Shown in pieces: positions 51,701 through 64,000 of a stretch of DNA of 64,000 bases (the stretch's first letter is position 1; the number at the start of each line of letters is the position of its first letter). The translations under genes and the position numbers were made by a program. The notes below the pieces were generated by a model. That model saw only the letters and a program-made list of their open reading frames with translations. It ran no database searches and was not told the DNA's origin. This DNA comes from Crotophaga sulcirostris (Eukaryota; Chordata; Aves; Cuculiformes; Crotophagidae), in assembly GCA_013397455.1 (NCBI GenBank), contig VYZB01000118.1, positions 1,376,959 through 1,440,958 of the forward strand. Direction: 5' to 3'.

Positions 51701-54700
51701 ACCAGAGGGTGGAAGGGAAATCTGCTCCTACTGATCGGTTTTCCTATTGAAAATCACAGGTCACTCTCACTGCAGTCAACTCCGTAGCAAACAACAACGT
51801 GAAAACTAAACCTAGGAAAGCAGCAAAATTAATGAATTCTAAGCCCACATTAATGGGCATTTCAAACTACATGGACAACTAGTTGCAAAATGCTGAGTTG
51901 GGTTAACAAAACCTCCTATTCTCCTAAGTGCTTGCTTTTCTTCCTCTCTGCTGTTGCAGCACCATCCTCTCCTGTACTCCACTGCACCAATATTTCTGTG
52001 GCAAAAAGAAAGCAAGTAGACAAATCTATGCACTAAGACAGGTGACATCACAACCATGCATAACTGGATTTTCTGCATACAGATCACAATGCACTTCACA
52101 AATTCTGTGTGCTGCGAAAAATCTTTTCTAAATTATCAGCATTAGCATTAAAATTAAGAGCTTCATCGGGGATTAAAAAAAGCTTAAGGTGATATGATAC
52201 TTTCAGGGCAGGAAAAAATTCCATCAAATGTTCACCACTCTTCCTCCCTATGGTGACAAAAGCCATTATTGCCAGTTTTCTCCAATTGCTATTATACTTG
52301 TGTATCTGAAAATCTAAGAAAAAGATTTCCAATTGACTTAGTGGTATCTCTAGGACTTCCACAAGTTTTTTGCACGAGGCTCAAAAAGTTTTTGGTCTAA
52401 ATAACTGACGGTTACATCTATATATTCTGCAGCACACATGAGAACTTGCTTTGATATACTGCTCACTGAAGGAAGAAGTGTTTTTTCTCAGTGACTGCAC
52501 TATTACTGAATTAGTATAGAAACTTGCAAAGCATTTGTCTCCAGATTAGCATTGAGTTCAGTTCTTATCATCCAGCTACATAGGGGGAGCATGATTCCCT
52601 TTGGACAAGGAAATCTAATCTACACAGATGAATTGGGGCTGTGAGCATGCCTTTGAAACCACACCAGTAAGTCTGAATGACAATGAGTCCCAGTAAAATA
52701 ACCTGAGTTCAGGTAAAGACAGAAACATGTTTTACCAGTACAAAAAAAGGCACATCATACATAAAGGTGAAGCCAAACTTTACGTAAGAATCTGTTTCCT
52801 AGATGTATCAATTAGGCAAAAAATAGTTTATGACTCATTCATCTTAATGTTTTTTTAATATGCATACTGAATTTATCACTTTTACAAAACAAAATCAACA
52901 TACTTTATGTCAACTTAAACTCTCTTAGCAGTCATCCATAACTACAGACACAATACACCTATCTTCAGTTTGCTGGCTGATATATTAGCACCTAAGTAGA
53001 AGCCACACTGTGAAAGGAAAAGAGCAATTTTTGTAATATGCGGCTAAAATACTCTCACCAGTAGGTAAAGCCCACCCGTTGCCTGCAGACACTTCTACAT
53101 AAACTCCAACATTAATGTCCTATCACACGTATTTACTCTAGGAGGTATTATCAATGTTTATAAAACTCACTTTTTTAGTAATTTTATCAACTACAAAACC
53201 AAATAATTCATATTTTCACACAAAGAAAGATGAAGAAAACAACAAATAGATTCTGCTTCCTCACAAAGCTACTAGAAAACTATTATAAGAAACTTACTTT
53301 GGAGACCATGGAAGACTGTAAAATCTAAATTGCATGCTAAATCCCCAGATCCTTTCACTTCTTCCTTCTTCTTACAGATATATAGTCATAATCATAATGA
53401 CTGTAGATGTTCACCCATATCTTATTGTAGCACATGTAGTTATCCAAAGGAGGAGTTTAAATATTACACAGCCTTTGAATACTTCGTAAATACTGAAACC
53501 TGCTGAGTAGCAGGGTACATTGTACCTCACTTGGGCTCAACTACTGTACAATTCAAAAAATTAATCTCCTGTAAAGTTAGAGGGTTGCCACAGTAAAGTA
53601 TTAAATTGATAGGATTCAGAAAAGAACTCCCTTCATTATGTCAAGCACTTTAAACAAGCATATGTCTGCACCAAATCCCCTCTCTCTATCAATAACTGGT
53701 TGACGTGTAGGCAATAAAATACTTGCTTGATTGTCAACCTTGTGAATCAGAATCTTTTAAATGGAAAACCTAACTATATTGAGTTATTTGATTGTAACGA
53801 TCTCTAATAAAAATTCTTCTTGATTTAGATACAGGCAGTTTTGCAGGGCTTCCTCTAAGCTACCAAGATTTAATTTTCATTTCTGAAGGGACTGGTGAAG
53901 TGCACTGAAGGTTCCCAGGCTCCATTAAAGTCAAGACTTCTGACTTCATGATCTAAGTTCTCTAAGTGCATATACAGTTTTGACAAAGGGAAGAATTACA
54001 TATCTTGGATCTTGAAGAAAGCAGGAAAATCAATCTTCTTATCTCTCACATGTTTGCAAAAAGAAAATCGCTATTGTCTTTGGCTAGGACAAACCTTTTC
54101 ACCAAGCATTAGGAAAGTTTAAAGGAAATCACCCGTTACAGATAAGATGTTTTTGTAGTGCTCTCTTTGCAAGAAATTCCACGCAAGAAAAATAATTGAA
54201 ATATAACAGGGAATTGCATTTTCATTGCTTTTACATCTTGAGAACGTAATTCAGAAAACCAGTCTCATTTTTCCCCATCTCAAAAACACACAAGTATTTT
54301 CTTTCTGTTTCGTGTTTCATATTGTCTTTCACATTCCCATCCTTATGTTAACCTGCAATTTCAAGCAGTGATCTTCAGATGATACCTTAATGAAAAAATC
54401 CCAAATGAGTTTCTTTGGCTTTGTATAATGGAATACAGGAGACTGTATTAATTTGATTTCAGAATGGACCATTAGCCACTGTATTCCTGAATCATTAAAA
54501 GAAAGAATTTGATAAATAAACCTAATGCATACGTCTAAGCAGAAAGTAATTAAAATATTAAACTCGCTTTATTGTTTCTTCCCCGCAAATTATGATTTTT
54601 TGCCACAGTTCTTTAAGTGGCTTTCACTTTAGCTGCATTGCAAAAATGAGAGTATATTCATTGTATGCTCTTCTTTAACTCAACTGATGGTGTTTTAATT

Positions 54701-55289
54701 CCTAAAACATACAAAGTCTGATGTTCATGTTGCTGTTTGACATAGTGAGTGTATGTTGAGAATAATTAGCTTCACAATGTCAGAACAAATAATTTGTTTG
54801 CAAAGCACACACACCGCTTTTTAACAAAGATTATTTTTAAAAAATTAAGGTATTTCTTGTCTTATAGAAAAGCAACTCTTGCATTTTTAATTTACTTCCT
54901 TGTACCCTGATTTCCCAAATGAATTAATAATATATGTTCTACCTGGTGGTAAATACTTTTAATCGATCTAGAAGAAGATTAGAACGGACACTTAGCACAA
55001 AGTATTATGTCTGCTATACTGAAAAACTTTGGTATTATCATAAACAGTAAATGCAGTGTAAAAGACTAAGGGTTAACCAGAAAGATAACAGCATGGAATT
55101 TCATTACAAATTATTAAACTATGATGATTTATTGCCTAAGACTTCCGATTAAAGCCAAACACCACACCTATAGTTATGTCAACATACTATCTCAATATGT
55201 GTAGGTAAATATATAAATATGAAGATAAACAAAGTCAAACAGTTATAGTAACACTCTGCAGACTAATAGAAGTGGTATTGAAACACTGG

Positions 55290-55620
55290 TTAGGTAGAGG
55301 TCCAACATCTTGCAGAAGCAGAGTACCCAAAGCGGGAGTACTGCAAGCTGTCACCTATTTGTTTCCCAAAGCCTGACACAGGAACTGGTCAGAGTAAGTG
55401 CTCCATTCTCCCCCTGCACTGGCTCAGCTGTGCCAAACCACTGCAGTGCTAACTGGGGCACGTGTCAGTTAGCTTCTGAGATGTGTGAGTTTGCACATGT
55501 GACAAGTTTTCCCTGACACTGCTCATCCCTCCTTGCCTGGCCCACTAATAAACTGAGCTCCACAGCACTACATTGTCCATGATTCAACTCCCCCTCTCCA
55601 CGTCACAACATAGCCAGAAT
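55290..55620 (+). other. GC-richer island with AATAAA, unidentified
   Basis: This block has clearly higher GC than its surroundings and a plus-strand open frame of 68 codons (55310-55516), followed by AATAAA at 55547-55552. It could be a non-coding RNA terminal exon, a fragment of an LTR, or an old retrocopy. I recognise no protein or repeat family. Confidence 0.25.
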
Positions 55621-56298
55621 CTTCTCCCAGAATGCTGGTATTTTATGGTCTCCATAGTAAAAACAACATTTCGATCCTAAAAGCCTAAAGCAAGAGAACT
55701 CATCCTACAGTCAAAGAATAACCACCAGAATATATCACTTATTCTTTATACATATACACCATCATCACCATATAGTTTTTAAGGAGTTTTTGCATAAGTA
55801 TCATTAATCTCTTGCTACGGTAACAGGAAAGAGTAGGCTCCATCAGTTAGACATAATCATTGGACTCTAGGTCAACCATACTTCCTTAAATATCCCTCAG
55901 ATGAAAGAAGATAGTTACTGTGATCTTCAAAAAAAACATGCAATGTGAATGTTGAATCCAGAAATACTAATTAGGAAGAAATTAATTTTCTGACTGATTT
56001 ATGAGTAACATCATTACTGGATACAGCATTATTACTAGATTATTGTCATAAAATTTCAAATTTCTTTGGCAAGAATAAGAGAAAAAAAAACTCCATCAAC
56101 ACATAAATCAGAACTACATATAGAATATAATAGATCCTTCAGATCTTCTAGACAAAGGAACAGCCTGAGTTAAGGCCAGTAGGTAAACCAATATAGTTGC
56201 TAATGTGGAGTTTTAATCATTCCTGCAAAATACAGCGAAACCAATTTTCATTGTGCTATAACACTCTAGCATTCTACATATACCAGATCAGAAGTTAT

Positions 56299-56441
56299 TA
56301 AAAAAATCAAAACAAAACAACAAAAAAAAACACAACTAACCACACACACACACACCAGAACCAGCCAAAAACCCCTGAAAACTCCAAACCAAACCAAACT
56401 AAAACTAAAAGCACCAAAATCCCTAAACCCACTCAAAACAT
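56299..56441. repeat. A/C-rich tract with embedded (CA)n
   Basis: The tract has AAAACAAAAC units, then a (CA) run of about eight units at 56340-56355, then CCAAACCAAACC-like units. Almost no G or T on the plus strand. It is like the tract at 11556 and typical of degenerate avian A/C microsatellites. Confidence 0.8.
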
Positions 56442-59400
56442 TTTCTTGTAATAAGCACAATGGTTTTAAAAAAGATCACAGTTTCAAAACCCTGTGTTAG
56501 TCTTGTGTAGCAGATGCAATACCATCTTGCAACGCTGAGATGAATTCTAATCCTCAGCACCTTGGACAGGGCCTGGTAGACCTCTGTTCATGTCAAACAA
56601 ACTCTGTCCTACTTCTATTTATGCATTAAACAGAACATGAGGGATTTCTTTGCGGAATACTCCTTATTCTTACATTAAAATTTTGCACTAATAAAACAGA
56701 TGCATAGCTAGTAAAACACAGACGAACTGGAATATACTTGAGGTAATCTATACCTTGTTTTTTTAGAGTCACATACAGAAACCATTATTGTCTAAGAGCG
56801 TTCTATGATTTTTTTTACATACATCAAATGTATGTACAGATGCTGTAAAAATACTTCCCTGAGAACTTTTTAAGTCTATTTTACTGCAATTAAAAAAGTA
56901 TCTTTGAACTGTAGTCCTGTTGTCCTCAGAAGTTAAAGTACTTCTTTTACCATTCCTTTTTGTTAAGTCAGAAGAAGTCACACTAACAAAGGAAACACAA
57001 AAGTTAATTGAACAAACAGAAAAAAATGAACTAAAACCATACTTGAGAAAATCTATTAATATAGAAGGGTTTTTTTTGGTGGAGAGGGTTGTGATAAAAT
57101 ATTATCAAAGCTATAAGAAATAAGTTTACAGAAAGGGAGAAGAGAAATCTGGATCAGTACAGTAAGTTTACCTTTAAAAAGCAGAAAAAAATCCCAGAAG
57201 TGTAGAGCAAGACTGTTTTCAGGGTCTTCCCTCTACCCCTTTTGGATGGCAAATTTTTTCACATTAATCTTAAAAAAAACTAATGCTATTTTAACACTAT
57301 GGAACAATTATGGTTTTATTGAGCCAGTTGAAATTGTTATCGTTAAAGTCAGTGTAAACAGAATTAAATTTAAACCTCCAATTATCATGTAGATAATACT
57401 CAGATGAGGCATAGGAGGATTTTTGCTGATGTTCACTGCAAGAAATCAATATAAAACTAAAAGAAAAATATTTATTTTAGAGATGCTCTTAAACATAGGC
57501 TTAAAAATTACTATTTGGATCCACCTGCAGGCCATTTCAGAAAGATTGCAGCTGGGGATGAGACAGCAGGGAAACCCATTCAAGCTGATCCAATTTAGAT
57601 ATGCAAATTTTATCTTGTGTGTTTGAAAAGAACATTATGGCACAGCATAATTTGTACCTTGAGTTCCAAAGAATAATATTTCTAATCTAATGAAAACATG
57701 CTTCTATTGTTCACTTTCCTACTGTCCACGTTTGGTCCAATTTACTGTTCTACTACTCATTTAAAATTGTGTTTTTCCATATTTGAAACAATTAACTACC
57801 ACTAAAAACAAAAGTGAAAAGCAAATAGAGATATATTTATTTTCATAGTTACCTAAAAATGCAATGTTGTAAATGGTTGACTGACATATGACAAAGCCTG
57901 TAACAGTAGTCAGGCTAATATAAGCCCTCTCTAGAGATGAAATGCTAAATAAAACATCTGAATTTTAAAATGGAGTGGTTGACAGTGTGGTCTTAGCTTA
58001 TTTTCACTTGTCTTAACTGCTTCAACAATTTGATATTTGCTTAATGATATACTTTTTTTTTTTCATCAAAGTGAGTGGAACAATACTGAGGATTGTTTTG
58101 GTCCACACAGTTCATACTTGCAACTATAATGTATTTTTATTTCTTCTGATTCAGTGGTACTATTGATAGAGAACAAGGCATATCTTAGAACTCATGAATG
58201 TACGTTATCTTAAAGAGAACTTGCACAATAGAATTAACATTACTGCTGATTATTGTCTAGCTCAACAGACAGTAACAATAATAGGCTCAATGCTTCAGAG
58301 CAAATTTTCTTCTCAAAGCCGCAGAAGAGAACCTTATTGTCTTCTTTCTAAACATACATAAAATTTATGTTTACTATAACAAGAAGCAACAACAGATTTG
58401 AGCAAATATGGCTGGAATAATGTTTAAAAGGAGACCAACAAAGCATATTGTTTTTTCTCTACAGAGATGGAGAGCAATCATTGTATTGCTCTTCTTTTTA
58501 AAGAAGTTGAGTGCTACATTAAAGGTCCAAAATATGCTGAATATTATCAAATGTTGAATGAAAAATGATGACTCTGACATTGTAAGGACAGGTACAGTCA
58601 GAAAGCAAATCTATTTTGGAAGAAATATCTAAAATATTAATATATACATAAATTCATACTAGAGCAAACTAAAATATCCTAATACAGTACCAGAATTATA
58701 ACTTGTACCTAAGAAACACATCAATTGTTTCATTATCATACAATTCTATAATTTTAAATCCATGAAGAAACATATTTAAATCACTCAATTCACAAAAATT
58801 AAAGGGTAAATTAAAATTTTGAAGTCATTGCAAAAAAACCTCGAGTTTCATAAAATTCACATTTCAGATATGCCTTTAATTTACAAGTGGTAGAATGCAG
58901 TTTCACTATGTTAAGAAGATCATTTTGAGGTAAATTTAAACTCTGTTGAACTTCAAACAGGCTCTCCAATGGTTAGTTATTCATCTCAGCCCCTGAATCT
59001 TCGCCCATGAGGATAACCAAATAATTAGGTCTATTCTGATAATACTCTATTCTATTCTCAGGATCTCACTTGTTCCAAAGGAACAAGACTTACCATCCCT
59101 TCCTCGCTTTCATCCACTTTGACCACAGTGGTAATAAAATAACTAACACTAGATATTACTGAAGATTACATTTGCAAGTCCTTCAGCTATTAACCCAACA
59201 ATACCTGTTAGTCCATTAACAAAAGTTAAAAAAAGAAAACCAGAGGTTTCAAAAGGAAATTGCTTCCAGACCATCAATACATGTCATTGGTCTGACTGAT
59301 GGTTTATTAAAAACATAGCACTCCAACTACAAGTACAAAATAGGAGAGATGGGTAGCCACAAATCTGGAAGTTCAAACTTCTAGGAGAATTTCTGCCAAC

Positions 59401-62400
59401 ATGATACTGCTGCTTATTTATTTCGCAAAGATAAAAGTAATTTTGTAATAACTAAAGCCGTATCTTTATTGCAATGACACCATAAACACAGGTCGTGTAA
59501 ACAAAATGCCATTAGAAGAGGGATCAGCAAATAAAAGGTTAATCTGCTGAAAATTATCTTAATTGAGTACTCCTCCTATATTTTCCATTCAGAACAATTA
59601 CTGGAATAGTCCCAATACTGATGTTAGTGGGAACTGGCACAGACTCTGAATCAGGAAATCAGCACAGGAAAAGTACAAGGCCTACACTTGTACTATCCAA
59701 AACAGAGGGGCCACAAGAATAAGTCTGCAACAGTAAGTTTTAACCAGTCTGTTAAATAATGCAAAAAAGAATAACACTCAGCACAGTTCTGATGCTGCTG
59801 GGCTACTTTGGCTTGTAGAATGATGAATAAGCTGCACTAGGCAAGACTGTGGGATGTTGCAGAGGACACCTGCCTAAGGACAGTGGGAGGATACCTAGAA
59901 ATGGGATGGTGCATCAACTCTGGGTGAGATGACAACTGAACATGCAGTGTGTTGGAGAGGTTGGACCTTATCTTTAATTTTAGAGGAGATACTGCTTCAC
60001 CACAAGGTTTTATTATAGCTTCATAAAATATCTTTGTATTTTGTGCTTGATTCCAAATTGCTACTCTAGCCATAGTGGAAGTCAAAAAATTTTGAGGGAA
60101 ACAATAGAAATGAAAATATTTCAAAATTCATCAAGTCAGAAAGAAATTTTCATATTTTGAAAGGCCACAGAGGAGCTAAGATGTAAGAGTACTTCATTCA
60201 TATGTAAAGAATATACTTGACATCCCTCTGAGTCAAGGGCACTTAGCCATGTGGTTGAAATCAGAGCTACCTTCATCTTGCTAGGACCCTTCAACTACTG
60301 TATTCCTCATCTCAGCCAGTTAGATTGCTATCCACTGGGACTTCTGTGTCTGTGCCACAGGATTTTGAACCCAGAAAAGAATTTAGCTAATTTAAATAAT
60401 TTCTAGATTTTTTGGGGGCATGTTAAAATTTATAAAAGAAGGGAGAAGTTTCAAGACTTTTCAGTCAACATCAGGATTCAGACACTACCAAGATAATACA
60501 ATACATTCACACAACATGTAAGTTAAAACATGTATCTTACTATGCCATAATTTGCATTTCTTCTATTTAGATATCGCCTTGATATAATTTAGTTTATAGA
60601 ATGGTAAGTTAAATCTTTGATAATTGTATTCATCAACATCCTGTTACAATTAACACTTTCCTGCTTTAAATATAGGACCCATACCCTATTAAATACACTT
60701 TCCAGGAAGATTAGCACATTAACTTCCTCTATACACTTGTCATTGGGTGATAAGAGGGCAAGAACCAAGGTTTCAAAACAAATCCTTTGACAGGAAACAA
60801 AATCTTCAACTGAATTAAGAGAAGTTACTTAAATGGCATTACAGCAACTTATGTAAGCAACAATACACCAAACCACAATTAAAGGGGGATGTGGAGGTGG
60901 TAAAAAGCACTCTGAAAAAAAAGGGGGAAAAACAATCCTTAATACAGATTTTACAGATCCACATACATATTAGTTTATGGAAAAAAGTGAAGAAGTGAGG
61001 TAAATGTACAAGCAGACAGATTTTCATTAATTCCAACAGTATTCCTTATTCTAAAATACATCCTACATAAGAAAGGAAATTCAACATATACAAAGTAATT
61101 CTAGAAAAACCTCTACTGTCACTTCAAAATGATTATTTTAAGAGTAAATTCTGAAATCTTTCCTTAAACTCCAGGAAGAGACACTTCTGCCAGGATGACG
61201 GACAAGTATTCTAATTATATAAGTCAAAACTCGTTACACTTACTACTACTCCAATTTACCTGTTTCTTAATTTAGAATAGCTGCTCATCAATTCAGAATA
61301 GCTGTTCTCCATTGCCTTTCAAATCTACCAGATTATCCAGGCATGATAGCACTTAAAGTCCAGTAAATATTTGCAATACGTTATAGTCGCTGTTTTGGTG
61401 ATTAACAATCCATAAAGAGATTTTAAGCAAAGCTATCAGTTTAATCTATCAGGGCTTTGCATTCAGTATGCCAGACTGAGTCAGACAGTTTTAGTAGTGA
61501 GGCAATGATGCAGCCACAACATCTGAAGTAAAGCAGTGCATTTTTAAAAACCCAGGGGAGTTACAGCCCCATTTACTCCATCTGTGATACACTATGGGGG
61601 AAAGAGAAGCAAGGTTTACTATGCATTTATCTACAAAATATGTTGTCAAACAGCTATTTTCAGTACACAAAAGTAAATATAATGTTTGGAATGTATATAA
61701 AACATCTGGAATACAATTATTTTCCACACAAACAAACAATATTTTCATATCCTGACAAGAAGTGCTTTTATGAGTAGCATTCAGTCTCTCTGTGTAACTT
61801 CTGAGACCAGTAGTTTTCATTAGAGCTGATTCTACACTTCTTCAATAGTGGAGCCTCAAAGGTATGCCCTTTTATAAGTAAGCAGAGCAGTTCTGGCCAC
61901 ACCAAGATAAGATTTCCAAGATCATTTAGACCACTGTGCAGGCTGGGTTATTCTAGGATGGCTCGAGCTTCTACCTTCTGCTTCCCATTTGCTATTACAC
62001 TAACACAGGGTTGAATATATACAGTAATTGCACCTGGCTTTATGACACAGGACTTCAACGCTTACACATGTACCTTTGCAGTACTCTCCAACTAAGGACA
62101 ACTTTTTACCTTCCCTATGCCATTGGGGCAGTGAAGGGTTAAATTACCCTGGCAGAAATCGGGCTCATACAGCTCTAATTTTCAAAACCCTACAAAAACA
62201 GAGTAGTACACAAAAACATGCATAAAATTAAGTTGATATACATTCACCTATCCAAAAAAGTGTGGTTGTTTCTGCATGTAATAGGCAAACCTCAACTCCT
62301 AGAGGAATAAACAGAACTTAAGTTTGAAAAGTACTTTCATCTATATTCAATGAATATTTTGAGATCAGAAAGCCTCCAGTGCTGCATTGTGCAGACTACC

Positions 62401-64000
62401 ACTGTTTACAGTGGTGAGACAAGCCTGCACAGACTTGCGCACCAGCAGTAAACCTAGCTTCAGTCTTCTACAGGAAGAACCGAATTCATAAAACAGGACT
62501 TAAGCATTTTAGTTCTTTTTTTAAAAATAATTATTTTTCTACACCTTGCTATAGAACCTTAGTAGTTGTTAAAATATGGGACTTCACAGAAAAGAAAGAC
62601 AGTTTGCACGAGTCAGTGTTGGTCTTCAGCATCTGTGATTTTGTACTACATTATAATTTAGGTTTACTGAGGATAGCTGTATAACTTACGAACACCCTGA
62701 TTGTAAACCCAAGATTTCTAATTATTCTTCAAAACATCTCAAGGGTGCTGACCATACATAGAGGAAGAATATTAATGATCTTTCAGTCTTTAGTAATTTG
62801 AAATGATAGGTTACAGCTTAAGAAACTCATATGCAAGTAACTTCTACTGTTTTCAGAGTAAAAATAAAGAGTTCGGAATAAATCCAAATTCACTATTGGG
62901 ATATCACCCAATCAAGGTCATGAGAGGTATTTTGGGTAAGTGTTTGTTACACAAAATTTGAGAGTTCTAAACTATAAATTACTCCAAAAACATGGCTCTA
63001 TTGACTGCTTACAAGTCATTAACTCCTTGGAATTAGAAATAGTAATACTGTAACTTTAAGTTATGACTTAACCTCTAAAATCTATAAACAGTTCCATTAA
63101 TACAAGAAAGCACACCTAAATTAGAATGGAATCATATAAATCCACCTTTTTTTTTAATTTATAGTGTCAGAAAAATATAAGATTGTTCAAGTATGACATT
63201 ATGTTAGTACAAGATATTCTTGGAGAGTTCTCACACTTATCTCTCAGTGTTATTTCAATATCTATAATTCCATTATCAAAACTGCTAGGGAGGCATGAAA
63301 GTTAATGGAACATGTATCCTAATCCTGAAAGACAGACTGACACTTCAAATTACTGATAAAAAGCTAAAAAAGGACATATTACCAGACAACTTATTATAGA
63401 GCTACTGGGAGAAAAAACACTCAAAATAACCCCAAACTATATAAAGATATTTCCTGGTAGTGATGTAAAGTGTATTTGTATTTCTCGCTTCTATATTTTT
63501 TCTGTGACAGAAGCAAAGTTGAGCACCAAGTTGTGCTATAACGGTACACAGAATACAAATAAAAAAAATACTGAGATGGATTTGTCATCTAAAAAACAGA
63601 AGTCTGACAGAATTACCTGGTACTTTAATTAATTTATAGTCCCAGTAAACTACAAAAACGAGAAAGATTTCATTTCATTATTAGCACCCATGGACATCCT
63701 TCTCATCAACATTCAGTCATGTAATCTTGTTTCATCCAGTAAAACAGAAAAAAAGAGAATGAAGCTAATGCATGAACTACAAGAGGAATCCACTAAGTAT
63801 TATCAAAGGAAGCAAAAATAAAAGAACCCAATGCTTAATTTAAAAATACATACATGTTTATATGCATATAGTAAACTTCAAGACAAAAAAATATTTAGCT
63901 GTACAAGACACAACTGAAATTAATTAGGCTAACTTTGTACAATAGCTTTCCCTAAAGAATATTTCTAATTCACTTGGTATTGTGAGGGTATTTATTTATT

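Larger units (their letters stand above)
44021..64000. other. Intergenic DNA upstream of THSD7A, no gene seen
   Basis: About 20 kb of AT-rich DNA on the 5' side of the minus-strand gene. In human the next gene in this direction is TMEM106B, divergently oriented; nothing resembling its exons is seen here. The content is simple repeats, plus blocks of balanced composition at about 45030-45240, 49320-49560 and 55290-55620 that I cannot identify. No tRNA, rRNA or recognisable small RNA was noticed. Confidence 0.5.

Noticed and set aside
61900..61945. Possible CR1 tail (AAGATCATTTAGACCACTG)
   Set aside because: The match is short and lacks the preceding GGTTGGAA block, so it is too weak to call.
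1..64000. tRNA, rRNA, snRNA or CRISPR-like arrays
   Set aside because: I looked for tRNA B-box-like words and regularly spaced repeats and saw none that fit. The few TTCGAATCC-like words fall inside a CR1 copy.

Overview
The window looks like bird nuclear DNA. It is AT-rich and almost free of coding sequence. Its recognisable repeats are CR1 non-LTR retrotransposons, some ending in octamers of the TACTGTGA / TTCTGTGA kind, and one LTR that opens with TGTCCTGGTTTCAG, which matches ERVL-type LTRs widespread in birds. I cannot name the species. There are no prokaryotic signals (no operons, no Shine-Dalgarno-led genes, no CRISPR). Most open reading frames are under 100 codons and look like chance.

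One protein-coding exon can be supported. On the minus strand, 43408-43564 encodes an initiator Met in a good Kozak context, a hydrophobic signal peptide with an A-x-A cleavage site, and a mature start ending YLWKT+G. It is followed by a consensus splice donor (GTAAGTAAGG). I read it as exon 1 of THSD7A (thrombospondin type-1 domain-containing 7A), a large type I membrane glycoprotein. The exon splits the Gly codon in phase 1; the first thrombospondin repeat would continue on exon 2, which is not in this window. On this reading, 1-43407 is part of a long first intron, about 43565-44000 is the 5' leader and promoter, and 44000-64000 is upstream intergenic DNA.

Layout: 1-4072 intronic DNA with small tandem repeats; 4073-4468 ERVL-type LTR fragment; 9565-10260 ancient sense CR1 ORF2 fragment; 15634-16620 antisense CR1, RT region to 3' end; 19281-19304 strong G-quadruplex motif; 23873-25060 younger antisense CR1 interrupted by a 660-N assembly gap; 26325-26574 a 3' fragment of the same CR1 subfamily in opposite orientation; 40471-40560 decayed CR1 tail; 43408-43564 coding exon; 43565-43916 leader with several overlapping upstream ORFs; then 20 kb of apparently non-genic DNA with scattered simple repeats and a few blocks of more balanced composition that could be conserved elements or old unidentified repeats.

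I found no previously undescribed system. The observations most worth checking are the THSD7A first exon with its uORF-dense leader, the CR1 assembly gap with an odd 26-bp direct repeat at its 5' junction, the inverted same-subfamily CR1 pair, and two G-quadruplex motifs.
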